This document shows positions 26,929 through 33,272 of a stretch of DNA of 35,952 bases, one piece after another; the first letter of the stretch is position 1; each line of letters opens with the position of its first letter. The notes beneath the pieces were generated by a model, which ran no database searches, had not been told where the DNA came from, and was given only the letters and a program-made list of their open reading frames with translations. The translations under genes and the position numbers were made by a program. Source of the stretch: Tautonia sociabilis. Lineage in GTDB: Bacteria > Planctomycetota > Planctomycetia > Isosphaerales > Isosphaeraceae. The DNA is taken from the NCBI RefSeq assembly GCF_003977685.1, contig NZ_RYZH01000059.1, positions 1-35,952 of the forward strand, written 5' to 3'.

Positions 26929-28311
26929 GGAAACCTCCTTCTTGATATTATTGATCAGATACGCCTTGAGGATCGCCGCCCGGGTGAGGTTGATCTGGGA
27001 GTCGGCCCGGATCCGCCGGAGGACGGCATTGAACAGGAGCTGTGGGTAGGGAAGTCCGCCGAGTACGGCCCGCGCGACTTCGCCCGCCAGTTGCGGGGGG
27101 ATGTCCTTCGGCTCGCGGGCGGTCTCAAGCAACAGCCGGCGGATGATCGGCGGGGGAGCGTCCGCTCGTTCTCCGATCATCCGCAGCCGGTCGACGTGCT
27201 CCGCCAGCCGCTCGGCGAACTGCCGCACGGTGCCGACGAGCCAGTAGCGGACGTTGAGTCGGCTCGCGTTGGGGGAGAGGCCCAGGACGTAGAACGGGGC
27301 GTCCGGATGCTCGAACCGATCCGAGAGGCGCCCCTGTCGGACGTCGTTCAGGAACCCTCGGACGCGATCGACCGTCGCGGCATCCTCGGCCGGGGTGTTC
27401 TCGAGGAAGATGTCGTGGAACAGTTCCTCGGCGTTGGCCCCCTCGACCTGATCGGACCAGAAAACGACCGTGGCGTCGCCGATGCGGACCTGGCGCTTCG
27501 TGTCGGCGAGCAGGCGGTTGAGGGCGGTCGTATAGCGGAAGGCGTCGCGGATGCCGACGGGGGCGTTGTAGCTCTGAGACTTGCCGTAGCTCTCGAATGC
27601 GTCCAGGTTGAACGAAACGAGGGCCGCCCCGGTCGTATTCGCCCCAACGACCCCCTTGATCGCCGGGTGGAGCCGGGCGAGCTGCTCCGGCTCTCCGCTG
27701 ATCAGGGAGCAGGCGACCGGGCCTGATTCCTCCCCAGTGTCCGCCGTCAAGCGGCGGGACCAGGCATCCCGGACCATCGCGCTCTGGTGGACGTAGCCCG
27801 GCCAAGCCCGCAGCTTGAACACAACATTCAGACCAGCCAACTCGTCCCAGTTCGGCAGCGACTCGGCGTTGGCCGGGTCCCAGTGCTCGAGGAACCGGCA
27901 GAGGGCCTCATATCCCTCGTCGTCGACCAGTTCCGCGCGGAACGACAGGTGCAGATCCCGGAACGCGGCGAACATCGCGGCCGATCGCTTGGGACTCCCC
28001 TTGGTGTCCCGGCCCAGAACGTAGCCCGTGTTGTCCCAGCAGAAGTAGGGCTTGAGCCCGGTCCCGGATCGCCCCCCGTGGTCGGGAACGACCATCAGCC
28101 TGGGCCTGGGCTGCCCGCGCTCGCTCCGTTCCCGGATGTCCTCGATCGCGGACAGCGAGCCGTCCGGCTCCAGCACCACCTGGGCGTGGATCTTTTGCTC
28201 ACTGAACCCGAAGTCGGCCACGCGATTGGATTGCTCCTGATCCGCTTCGAGGCGATGGTAGTAGGCGATCAGAGCCGGCAGCAGGCCGCTCGTCGGATGA
28301 GTCTGGCTCAT
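26509..28311 (-). CDS. cas8c: Cascade large subunit Cas8c (Csd1), with internal tandem duplication
   Basis: A 600-aa Cas8c/Csd1, from ATG at 28311, which forms an ATGA overlap with the cas5 stop. N-terminal landmarks SGLLPALIAYYHRLEAD and LKPYFCWDNTGYVLGRDTKGSPKR are typical; the central region ALVSFNLDAFESYGKSQSYNAPVG and YRYTTALNRLL-like helix are conserved in Csd1. Cas8c recognises the PAM and recruits Cas3. The C-terminal ~139 residues form the Cas11-like small-subunit domain, which can also be made separately from an internal start. Residues 484-495 and 496-507 are a tandem 12-residue duplication (KTQEDARQNKLN and KTQEDASQNKLN) with 35/36 identical bases, evidently recent. Otherwise intact. 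Confidence 0.96.
   Translation of the reverse strand: MSQTHPTSGLLPALIAYYHRLEADQEQSNRVADFGFSEQKIHAQVVLEPDGSLSAIEDIRERSERGQPRPRLMVVPDHGGRSGTGLKPYFCWDNTGYVLGRDTKGSPKRSAAMFAAFRDLHLSFRAELVDDEGYEALCRFLEHWDPANAESLPNWDELAGLNVVFKLRAWPGYVHQSAMVRDAWSRRLTADTGEESGPVACSLISGEPEQLARLHPAIKGVVGANTTGAALVSFNLDAFESYGKSQSYNAPVGIRDAFRYTTALNRLLADTKRQVRIGDATVVFWSDQVEGANAEELFHDIFLENTPAEDAATVDRVRGFLNDVRQGRLSDRFEHPDAPFYVLGLSPNASRLNVRYWLVGTVRQFAERLAEHVDRLRMIGERADAPPPIIRRLLLETAREPKDIPPQLAGEVARAVLGGLPYPQLLFNAVLRRIRADSQINLTRAAILKAYLINNIKKEVSVALNKDHPDEAYQIGRLFATLEKTQEDARQNKLNKTQEDASQNKLNATIKDRFFASAAATPANVFPRLLHLHQHHMRNLDYEGQRIDRERLMDEIMGRINHFPRHLPLERQGLFYIGYYHQRQDFFTKKTVNAKETTNE
26791..26862 (-). repeat. 36-bp perfect-phase tandem duplication inside cas8c/cas11
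   Basis: Units 26791-26826 and 26827-26862 are identical except for one base, which changes Arg to Ser. The unit is exactly 12 codons, so the frame is kept. It falls about 22 codons inside the internally started Cas11. Confidence 0.97.
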
Positions 28312-28964
28312 CGGCGGGCCTCCCGAGAGTCGAACGGTGGGACGTCGATCACCCCGTCGCGAAGCATGGCGCGAAAGAACCGGGGGGTCATGCCGTCGCT
28401 GAAGTCGATATCGAGGAGCATGAAGCCCAGGTCGCGTTCGCCTCGGAGTTCGGGATGGACGTCCGGGAGCGGCTCCCCCTCGACGACCGGTGAGAACTCG
28501 GCGGGGAACTCCCGGCAGCCCAGGTACGGGCGATGGAAGCACCGGCCGTCCTGAAGACGGCGATTGAACTGGTCGAGATGCTTCCCGGCGTTGTTCTCTC
28601 CCCTTCGGATCGTGAAGCGGGCCTCGACGATGTAGTCCACGTCGCGGAGGATCGTCGCCGCTCGTTGCTGGCGATCCTCCTCGATGACAAGGCCGAGCCG
28701 ACCTCGTCCGGCCTTCATGGCCTTCGCCACGGCCCCGGCGGGGATCTTCGACGCGACCTCGTTCCGCCGGAGCGACATGAACCGGATCGGGTTCAGGACG
28801 CGAATCCGCGTGACCTGCCAGCGGATCTCCGGCTTCCAGTAGATCGCCTCGATGATCCCCCGCGCGGCCGACGGGGTGATGACGTCGTAGCTCACGCGCT
28901 CCACCTTCATCTCAGGGCGAGTGAAGCACGCGAACTCTCCCCGGATGCGGAGCTGGATACTCAT
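28308..28964 (-). CDS. cas5: Cas5 of type I-C (Cas5c/Cas5d), pre-crRNA processing endonuclease
   Basis: A 218-aa protein. The N terminus LRIRGEFACFTRPEMKVERVSYDVITPSAARGIIEAIYWKP is typical of Cas5c/d. In I-C systems, which lack Cas6, Cas5 cuts the repeat at the base of its stem and stays on the 5' handle. The catalytic set described for the family (Tyr, Lys, His) is visible as Tyr42 (EAIYWKP) and the Lys128-His129 pair in GENNAGKHLDQFNRR. The start ATG at 28964 follows AAAGAGGT at ~8 nt. The stop overlaps the cas8c start (ATGA). It is the first cas gene after the unusual 650-bp gap that separates it from cas3. Confidence 0.96.
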   Translation of the reverse strand: MSIQLRIRGEFACFTRPEMKVERVSYDVITPSAARGIIEAIYWKPEIRWQVTRIRVLNPIRFMSLRRNEVASKIPAGAVAKAMKAGRGRLGLVIEEDRQQRAATILRDVDYIVEARFTIRRGENNAGKHLDQFNRRLQDGRCFHRPYLGCREFPAEFSPVVEGEPLPDVHPELRGERDLGFMLLDIDFSDGMTPRFFRAMLRDGVIDVPPFDSREARR

Positions 28965-29165
28965 GGTGACGACCTCTTTTTTGTCTCGAAATGGTCATCG
29001 ATCACGCCTGTGACGATCGCTCCGGCGTCCTGAATTGAGTGATCCGGAATCGCCTTGGTTGCCTGTTGGTGGGCGGTACAGCCGGGGCGCCGCTTTCGGC
29101 CGACCAAAGGGAAGGAGTCAAGGCGATTCAGCGTGACGTCCCCGCAGACTCGCTGGAGAGGAGAA
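28965..29165. other. Untranslated gap between the 75-codon ORF and cas5
   Basis: 200 bp with no ORF on the minus strand that links the 75-codon ORF to cas5. It may be a long leader for the cas5-cas2 operon or hold a second promoter; I see no clear promoter or terminator. A plus-strand ORF over 29039-29374 is probably fortuitous. Confidence 0.35.
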
Positions 29166-29393
29166 TCACTCCGATCGCCTCGGACGTTGGCGACGCGTTC
29201 GTTGCGCTAGACCGCGCTTACGAACATGCAAGAGCGTCCACCAGACCTCGTGCCTCGAGAGCTCTGATCCGGCTCCTTGCAGAAAGACGTGGTACACCTC
29301 GTCGAACTCGCTGGTGTACGGCAATCGATCGACAGAGAGGGGCAACTCGTTCAGAAGTTGCTCTGCGATTCTGATCAGATGAGCACTGGCCAC
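29166..29393 (-). CDS. 75-aa protein of unknown function, likely target of the crRNA-like RNA
   Basis: A minus-strand ORF with GTG start at 29393 and a well-placed GGAGA (29406-29402) 8 nt upstream. The product begins MASAHLIRIAEQLLNELP and contains LPYTSEFDEVYHVFLQ and LSRHEVWWTLLHVRKRGLA, then a basic tail (QRTRRQRPRRSE). The 'RHE(V/F)WW.LL.(V/A)RKRG' pattern looks like a small helical DNA-binding or planctomycete-specific family that I cannot name, and argues that the ORF is real. It lies between cas3 and cas5 on the cas strand. Its start and ribosome binding site are inside a site that pairs with the guide of the neighbouring crRNA-like RNA, next to a TTC PAM, so it is likely repressed by Cascade. 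It could be a toxin, a regulator, or simply the first gene of the cas5 operon. Confidence 0.5.
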   Translation of the reverse strand: MASAHLIRIAEQLLNELPLSVDRLPYTSEFDEVYHVFLQGAGSELSRHEVWWTLLHVRKRGLAQRTRRQRPRRSE

Positions 29394-29421
29394 CGAGGTT
29401 TTCTCCGTGCAATACTCAGAA
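29386..29421 (-). promoter_or_regulatory. Putative Cascade target site with TTC PAM upstream of cas5
   Basis: On the minus strand, TTC at 29421-29419 is followed by TGAGTATTGCACGGAGA (29418-29402). The guide of the crRNA-like RNA at 29531 starts TGAGTGTTGCATGGAGA. Fifteen of the first 17 positions match; the two mismatches are at positions 6 and 12, the bases that Cascade flips out, and matching ends after position 17. TTC is the canonical I-C PAM. Partial pairing of this kind is expected to allow Cascade binding without Cas3 cleavage. The site covers the Shine-Dalgarno and start codon of the 75-codon ORF. Confidence 0.7.
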
Positions 29422-29500
29422 CAGCTTGACTGTACTGGTAGGATAGGTGGGAGCGCCCGATGAGAAAAGTGCTCGCCAGTGATTTTTTTGGGCTTTTTGC

Positions 29501-29604
29501 GTCACCCGGATCTCGGGTGAGGATTGAAACTGAGTGTTGCATGGAGACGTGGTTGCAATGAATCGAGGGTGGGAGGATCCGAGCGTCCTCTCGCCCTCGT
29601 TTTT
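29501..29604 (+). ncRNA. Candidate stand-alone crRNA-like regulatory RNA (CreA/CreR-like)
   Basis: Three parts on the plus strand. (1) 29501-29530 is a CRISPR-repeat-like element: GTC start, stem arms CACCCG and CGGGTG, 5-nt loop GATCT, then an 11-nt tail AGGATTGAAAC, against TGGGTTGAAAC in the real repeat. Two stem pairs differ from the array repeat in a compensatory way (G-C to A-T and T-A to G-C), so the fold is conserved while the sequence has drifted. (2) 29531-29563 is a 33-nt guide, within the array's spacer length range. (3) 29564-29599 is a 15-bp hairpin (three G-U pairs, 6-nt loop), then TTTTT to 29604: a factor-independent terminator that would also mimic the 3' hairpin of a mature I-C crRNA. 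The promoter is not identified. The guide matches a PAM-flanked site ~110 bp away upstream of cas5. Confidence 0.7.
29564..29604 (+). terminator. Intrinsic terminator of the crRNA-like RNA
   Basis: Arms 29564-29578 and 29585-29599 pair over 15 bp, starting CGAGGG with CCCTCG, and are followed by five T. On the minus strand the sequence after the same hairpin is not T-rich, so it serves the plus strand, although it may also protect the 3' end of cas3 mRNA. Confidence 0.75.
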
Positions 29605-29616
29605 CATCCTCTTTCA

Positions 29617-31902
29617 TCAGAGAATGTAATAGGACTCATCGAGCCCGATCGCCTTGTCACAGAGCCCCAACCGCTCGTCGTAGGCCTTGGAATTGGCGAG
29701 GTAGAATCGGTCGAGACGCTCCAGCAAGACGCCGTTCTGGAGCAGTGTCCGCAGCTCGCGTTCGAAGACGCTGACGACGAAGCGCTGGGCCTTCCGGTCG
29801 AAGTCGCGGAGCAGCTTCGGGTCGGGAGGATCGGGCATGGCTTCGAGCTGTTCGATCAGAAGCCGGCCTGCTGAATCAAAGGGGACGATGACGGGGAACT
29901 GGCCGTCGTCGATCAGACGGTATGCGGAGGCGGCCGATCGGAACTGGGCGTGCAGCAGGTTTTTGGGGTCCGGAGCGAAGCAGTCCAGAACGCTGTGGTC
30001 CTCGGCCCCTCGGTCCCAGCCCCGACCGCCGTCGCCGCCCTGCTGCCAGTAGTGGAGGTTGAAGTAGGCCTCGATGGCCCTGGGGGAGAGCAGGTCGTCG
30101 CGGTGTTCCGGGGCGACCTCGCGGTAGTGGCCGGCGGCTTTGGCGATCAGCGGGACGGTCGGGTAGGCTTCCGCGTCATCGTCGAAGACCACGACCCGAC
30201 CCGGGCGAGGCCGGCCGTCCTTGTCCCGCAGGAGCCCCTCGCGGTTGCAGCGACCGGCGGCCTGGGCGATCGAGTCCAGTCCGGCAGCGGCTCGGTAGAC
30301 GACTGGGAAGTCGACGTCGACGCCGGCCTCGATCACCTGGGTCGAGACGACCCGGCAGGGCACGCCGGGGCCCGCTCGCAGCCGGCGTCGCATCTCCTCG
30401 ATCACCTGGCCGCGGTGCTCCGCGCACATCGAGGCGCTCAGGTGCAAGGCGTCCGGATCGCCAAGGGTTTCGAAGAGCGCGGCCGCATGGCGGCGGGAGT
30501 TGACGATGCAGAGCACCTGCGTCTCCTGCCGCAGTCGTCCGGCCAGGTCCTCGTCGGTCTGCTGACCCAGGATCTCGACGGTCGTCCGCCTCAGGGCCCG
30601 GTGGAGCTGGGCCGGATCGTCGATGATCGGTCGGACGTTGGCGATGCCGATGGGGAAGTCCTTCCGATGCTCGATCGCCGGCTGGGTCGCCGTGCAGAGG
30701 AGGACGGTCGCGCCGTAATTGGTCACCAGTTCATCGAGGGCGGTGAGCGTCGGCGCTAGCAGCCGAGGGGGGAGCGTCTGGGCCTCATCGAGGATGATCA
30801 CGCTCTGAGCCAGGCGGTGGAGCTTTCGACAGCGCGAGGGCCGGCAGGCGAAGAGCGATTCGAAGAGCTGGACATTGGTCGTGACGATCAGGGTCGCGTC
30901 GAAGTTCTCGGCGGCGAGCCGGGAGCGGTCGGACTGAACGTTCGGGTCGTCGGGATCGAGGCTGCTGTGGTGCTCCAGCACCTCGTCGGCCAGATCGCCG
31001 AGGGCTTCCCGGAAGACGTTGGCCGTCTGCTCGATGATGCTGGTGAAGGGAATCGCGTAGACGACCCGCCGCAGTTGATGCTTTTTCGCGTGCTCCAGGG
31101 CGAAGGCCAGCGAGGAGAGGGTCTTGCCGCCTCCGGTGGGTACGTCCAGCGAGAAGAAGCCCGGCTCCAGCGCCGCCTTCGCACGGCAGGCGTCCAGAAC
31201 CTCTCGGCGACGACGGTTCACCGGAGTGTCCCCGCCCCGTCGCTGTTTCTCCCGTTGCAACTCGTCGAGATGGCGATTGAGCCGATCAAGGATCGCTTCG
31301 CAAGAAGCACCGCCTTCTCGTTTCCTGGAGCGCTCCGGGGCCAGGAACTTCTCCGTGGCCAGGTAGTCGGCATCGACCAGGCACGAGAAGAGCATCCGAG
31401 TCGCGAAGGCCAGGGTGAACGCCCTGCGATGGTTGTTGCCGACGCAACGCAGCCCCCAGAGCGATGGAAGGGGCAACCCGAGGAGCTCGGGAGGCGCGGC
31501 GCCGATCGAAGCGATCGACTTCTCGAGCCGGCTCCGGAGCGAGGAGGCCTCGCCCTCGTTGTCGGGCAATCCGGCATGATGGCCCGCGATGCAGTAGGCC
31601 AGCAGCCGACCCAAAGGCCCAAGCGAGGCGGCGCGCTGGGCGCCGGCGGTCGAGTGGTCGACCTTGCCGGCCACCTCCGCTCGGTGGACGCCGCCGTCCC
31701 CTCCCGCGCTCGCCCGGAGGTAGGCCTGGAAGGCCTCGCTGTACTTCCCGAGGTCGTGCCAGAGCCCGGCCAGTTCCCCCCAGGCTCCGGCCCCGAAGGT
31801 CGAGGCGAACTGTTTCGCCAGTTGAGCCGTGCACTCGAGATGTTCCCGGAGCGGTTCCCAGTCCTTCTCCGGGCGACCGTTCACCGTATGAGCATAGTAC
31901 AT
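29617..31902 (-). CDS. cas3: CRISPR-associated helicase-nuclease Cas3 (type I-C)
   Basis: A 761-aa HD nuclease plus SF2 helicase. ATG at 31902 is preferred because AAAGGA sits 7-9 nt upstream; GTG at 31908 is an alternative. HD domain: LAGLWHDLGKYSEAF (His-Asp near 49), VDHSTAGAQ near 82 and AGHHAGLPD near 108. Helicase: Walker A DVPTGGGKT near 253-261, DEAQ box IILDEAQTLPP near 372, TQVIEAGVDVDFPVV near 521 and the arginine-finger motif QAAGRCNREG near 547. Cas3 is recruited by target-bound Cascade and degrades the displaced strand. In most I-C loci cas3 directly abuts cas5; here 652 bp separate them, and cas3 has its own promoter. All motifs are intact. Confidence 0.97.
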   Translation of the reverse strand: MYYAHTVNGRPEKDWEPLREHLECTAQLAKQFASTFGAGAWGELAGLWHDLGKYSEAFQAYLRASAGGDGGVHRAEVAGKVDHSTAGAQRAASLGPLGRLLAYCIAGHHAGLPDNEGEASSLRSRLEKSIASIGAAPPELLGLPLPSLWGLRCVGNNHRRAFTLAFATRMLFSCLVDADYLATEKFLAPERSRKREGGASCEAILDRLNRHLDELQREKQRRGGDTPVNRRRREVLDACRAKAALEPGFFSLDVPTGGGKTLSSLAFALEHAKKHQLRRVVYAIPFTSIIEQTANVFREALGDLADEVLEHHSSLDPDDPNVQSDRSRLAAENFDATLIVTTNVQLFESLFACRPSRCRKLHRLAQSVIILDEAQTLPPRLLAPTLTALDELVTNYGATVLLCTATQPAIEHRKDFPIGIANVRPIIDDPAQLHRALRRTTVEILGQQTDEDLAGRLRQETQVLCIVNSRRHAAALFETLGDPDALHLSASMCAEHRGQVIEEMRRRLRAGPGVPCRVVSTQVIEAGVDVDFPVVYRAAAGLDSIAQAAGRCNREGLLRDKDGRPRPGRVVVFDDDAEAYPTVPLIAKAAGHYREVAPEHRDDLLSPRAIEAYFNLHYWQQGGDGGRGWDRGAEDHSVLDCFAPDPKNLLHAQFRSAASAYRLIDDGQFPVIVPFDSAGRLLIEQLEAMPDPPDPKLLRDFDRKAQRFVVSVFERELRTLLQNGVLLERLDRFYLANSKAYDERLGLCDKAIGLDESYYIL

Positions 31903-31956
31903 CGTCACATCCTTTCCGACGCGGGAAGGACCAGCCTCGTCCTTGCCGGGGCCCCT

Positions 31957-31984
31957 ATACTATCCATCTGTGAGCTGATTGCAA
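31957..31984 (-). promoter_or_regulatory. Sigma-70-like promoter for cas3
   Basis: On the minus strand TTGCAA (31984-31979) and TAGTAT (31962-31957) are separated by 16 bp, about 50 bp upstream of the cas3 start, in a locally AT-rich patch. No second promoter of this quality was found before cas5. Confidence 0.55.
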
Positions 31985-32243
31985 GCCGTTCCTTGTGCAT
32001 CAATTGACGCGTGCCGAAGCCGAATTCCCGACGCCGACTCGCATCGGGCGCCGTCTTGCCCTCGGGAGGACGGTCTCCGCTCCGTGCCGGACGTCGCCGC
32101 CTCGGAAACGCATCGGGGGATCAACGGTGCCGTCCCGCTCCCGGTCACAGTCGCATCGGGGCACGTCCGACCCGGGGTCGAGTCGCGTGGGCCTCTCCGC
32201 CGGTGGCGACAGGCGTCGGCGTTGTACAGCAGGCCGTCGAAGA
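31985..32243. other. Gap between the cas3 promoter and the next small gene
   Basis: About 260 bp without a supportable ORF on either strand. It separates the CRISPR-cas locus from a group of minus-strand small genes, whose transcripts would run toward cas3. No terminator was recognised. Confidence 0.35.
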
Positions 32244-32552
32244 TCACTCGCCGATCACGATCGGCGGGCAGGCCGCGGGGAGGATACCCGCTGCCCCTCG
32301 CCAGGCGACGACCCGAGGGTGACCGCCTCGCATCGACCGGTGCCGGCGCCGTCCCCCATCGAGGACCACGTAGCGGACGACCCAGCAATCCCGGTCGTCC
32401 ACCACCTTGCGGGCCAGGCCGCCCTGCGTGGAGCGCCAGTACTCGGCGTCGTGGAGCTTGGCCGCGATCGCCGTCCACCGCCGCTCGCGCCGGGCGGCAT
32501 CCTCGTCGGGCGTTTCGTCCTTGCGACGCCCCGGGTCGGTCGCCTCATTCAT
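32244..32552 (-). CDS. Small conserved-type hypothetical protein (DUF6788-like core)
   Basis: A 102-aa protein. ATG at 32552 follows GAGGAGGT at 6-7 nt and overlaps the 3' end of the upstream broken gene by 8 bp. It is acidic/basic at the start (DPGRRKDETPDEDAARRERRW), then has AAKLHDAEYWRSTQGGLARKVVDDRDCWVVRYVVLDGGRRRHRSM, which resembles the short beta-hairpin proteins of the 'EYW..T.GSLV.K....W.VRY....G.RRHRSI' type common in planctomycetes and often found beside mobile genes. The last ~30 residues (GGHPRVVAWRGAAGILPAACPPIVIGE) diverge from what I would expect and may follow a frameshift. Function unknown. Confidence 0.5.
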   Translation of the reverse strand: MNEATDPGRRKDETPDEDAARRERRWTAIAAKLHDAEYWRSTQGGLARKVVDDRDCWVVRYVVLDGGRRRHRSMRGGHPRVVAWRGAAGILPAACPPIVIGE

Positions 32553-33108
32553 CGGCGACCTCCTCACCCCGGGAACGTCCCTTTGCCGTCGTCGCGCCAG
32601 CGTCGCCGGGGCGGGTCGGCCCCGGGGGCGGGCGCCGGGCGAGGGCCATCCGCCGCTCGACGGCGGCGCGGGCCTCGACCAGCCGCGTGAGCTTCTCCTG
32701 GAAGACCAACACGCGATCGCCGGCGGGGTCGTCGATGCTCAGGTCGAACCCCGGGCTCTGGGTGGTGACGTCGCGGTCCCAGGCCTGCTAACGTCGGCGG
32801 AGGGAGGTTTCGGCGCGGAGCCGGAGGTAGGCGAGGAACTCGACCATCTCGTCGAGCTGGGCCAGGGCGAAGGCGCCGGGGTCGGCGTGGGAGCTGACCC
32901 GGAGGGCCTCGCCGACGTCCAGCCAGTGGCGTTCCTGCTCGATCGGGTCGAACGAGGGGCGGTCCAGTTCGGCGAGCACGGCGCGGTAGTCGCCCGCCTT
33001 AACCCGCTCGGCACGCCTCCGGGCCCGGCCGGCCCCCGGGGAGGGCGTGCCCCAGGCGAAGGGATCCGCGTTCGAAGCAACATCAACCTGCGTCTTGTCG
33101 TGGATCAC
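32545..33108 (-). pseudogene. Hypothetical gene interrupted by an in-frame amber codon
   Basis: From GTG at 33108 (GAGGT 7-8 nt upstream; TTG at 33126 possible), the frame runs to TAG at 32790-32788 and then continues open in the same frame for another 80 codons to TGA at 32547-32545. The first part includes DPFAWGTPSPGAGRARRRAERV, DRPSFDPIEQERHWLDVGEALRV and LAQLDEMVEFLAYLRLRAE; the second part reads QAWDRDVTTQSPGFDLSIDDPAGDRVL then VFQEKLTRLVEARAAVERRMALARR, with protein-like composition and no start codon of its own near the break. The end overlaps the next gene's ATG by 8 bp, the normal operon arrangement. The simplest reading is a single nonsense mutation (for example CAG or TAC/TAT to TAG) in one ~187-codon gene. 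Function unknown. Confidence 0.6.
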
Positions 33109-33272
33109 GATTCGACCTCGCGTCAATCGGGCGTCTGGTGGCCGACGACATCATCGGTGCCAGCCGCGTCGGTCCCGTTCCGGCCGACGCGAGACGGCGA
33201 CCGATGCAAGTGACCCGGTGGCCGATCGGCGCGGCGACCCGGCCTCCGAATCGGCAGGGTCTCGGACGATTC

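Noticed and set aside
29039..29374. 111-codon plus-strand ORF opposite the 75-codon gene
   Set aside because: No Shine-Dalgarno, Arg-rich shadow-like composition, and it opposes a more protein-like minus-strand frame.
29426..29444. TTGACT with TAGGAT as the promoter of the crRNA-like RNA
   Set aside because: The two hexamers are only 7 bp apart and lie about 55 bp upstream of the repeat-like hairpin; not a credible promoter.
29375..29617. 80-codon minus-strand ORF whose ATG overlaps the cas3 stop (TGATG)
   Set aside because: The overlap looks like coupling, but the ORF is antisense to the crRNA-like RNA and its terminator, has no domain-like composition, and its sequence is explained by those RNA structures. 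Kept as unlikely.
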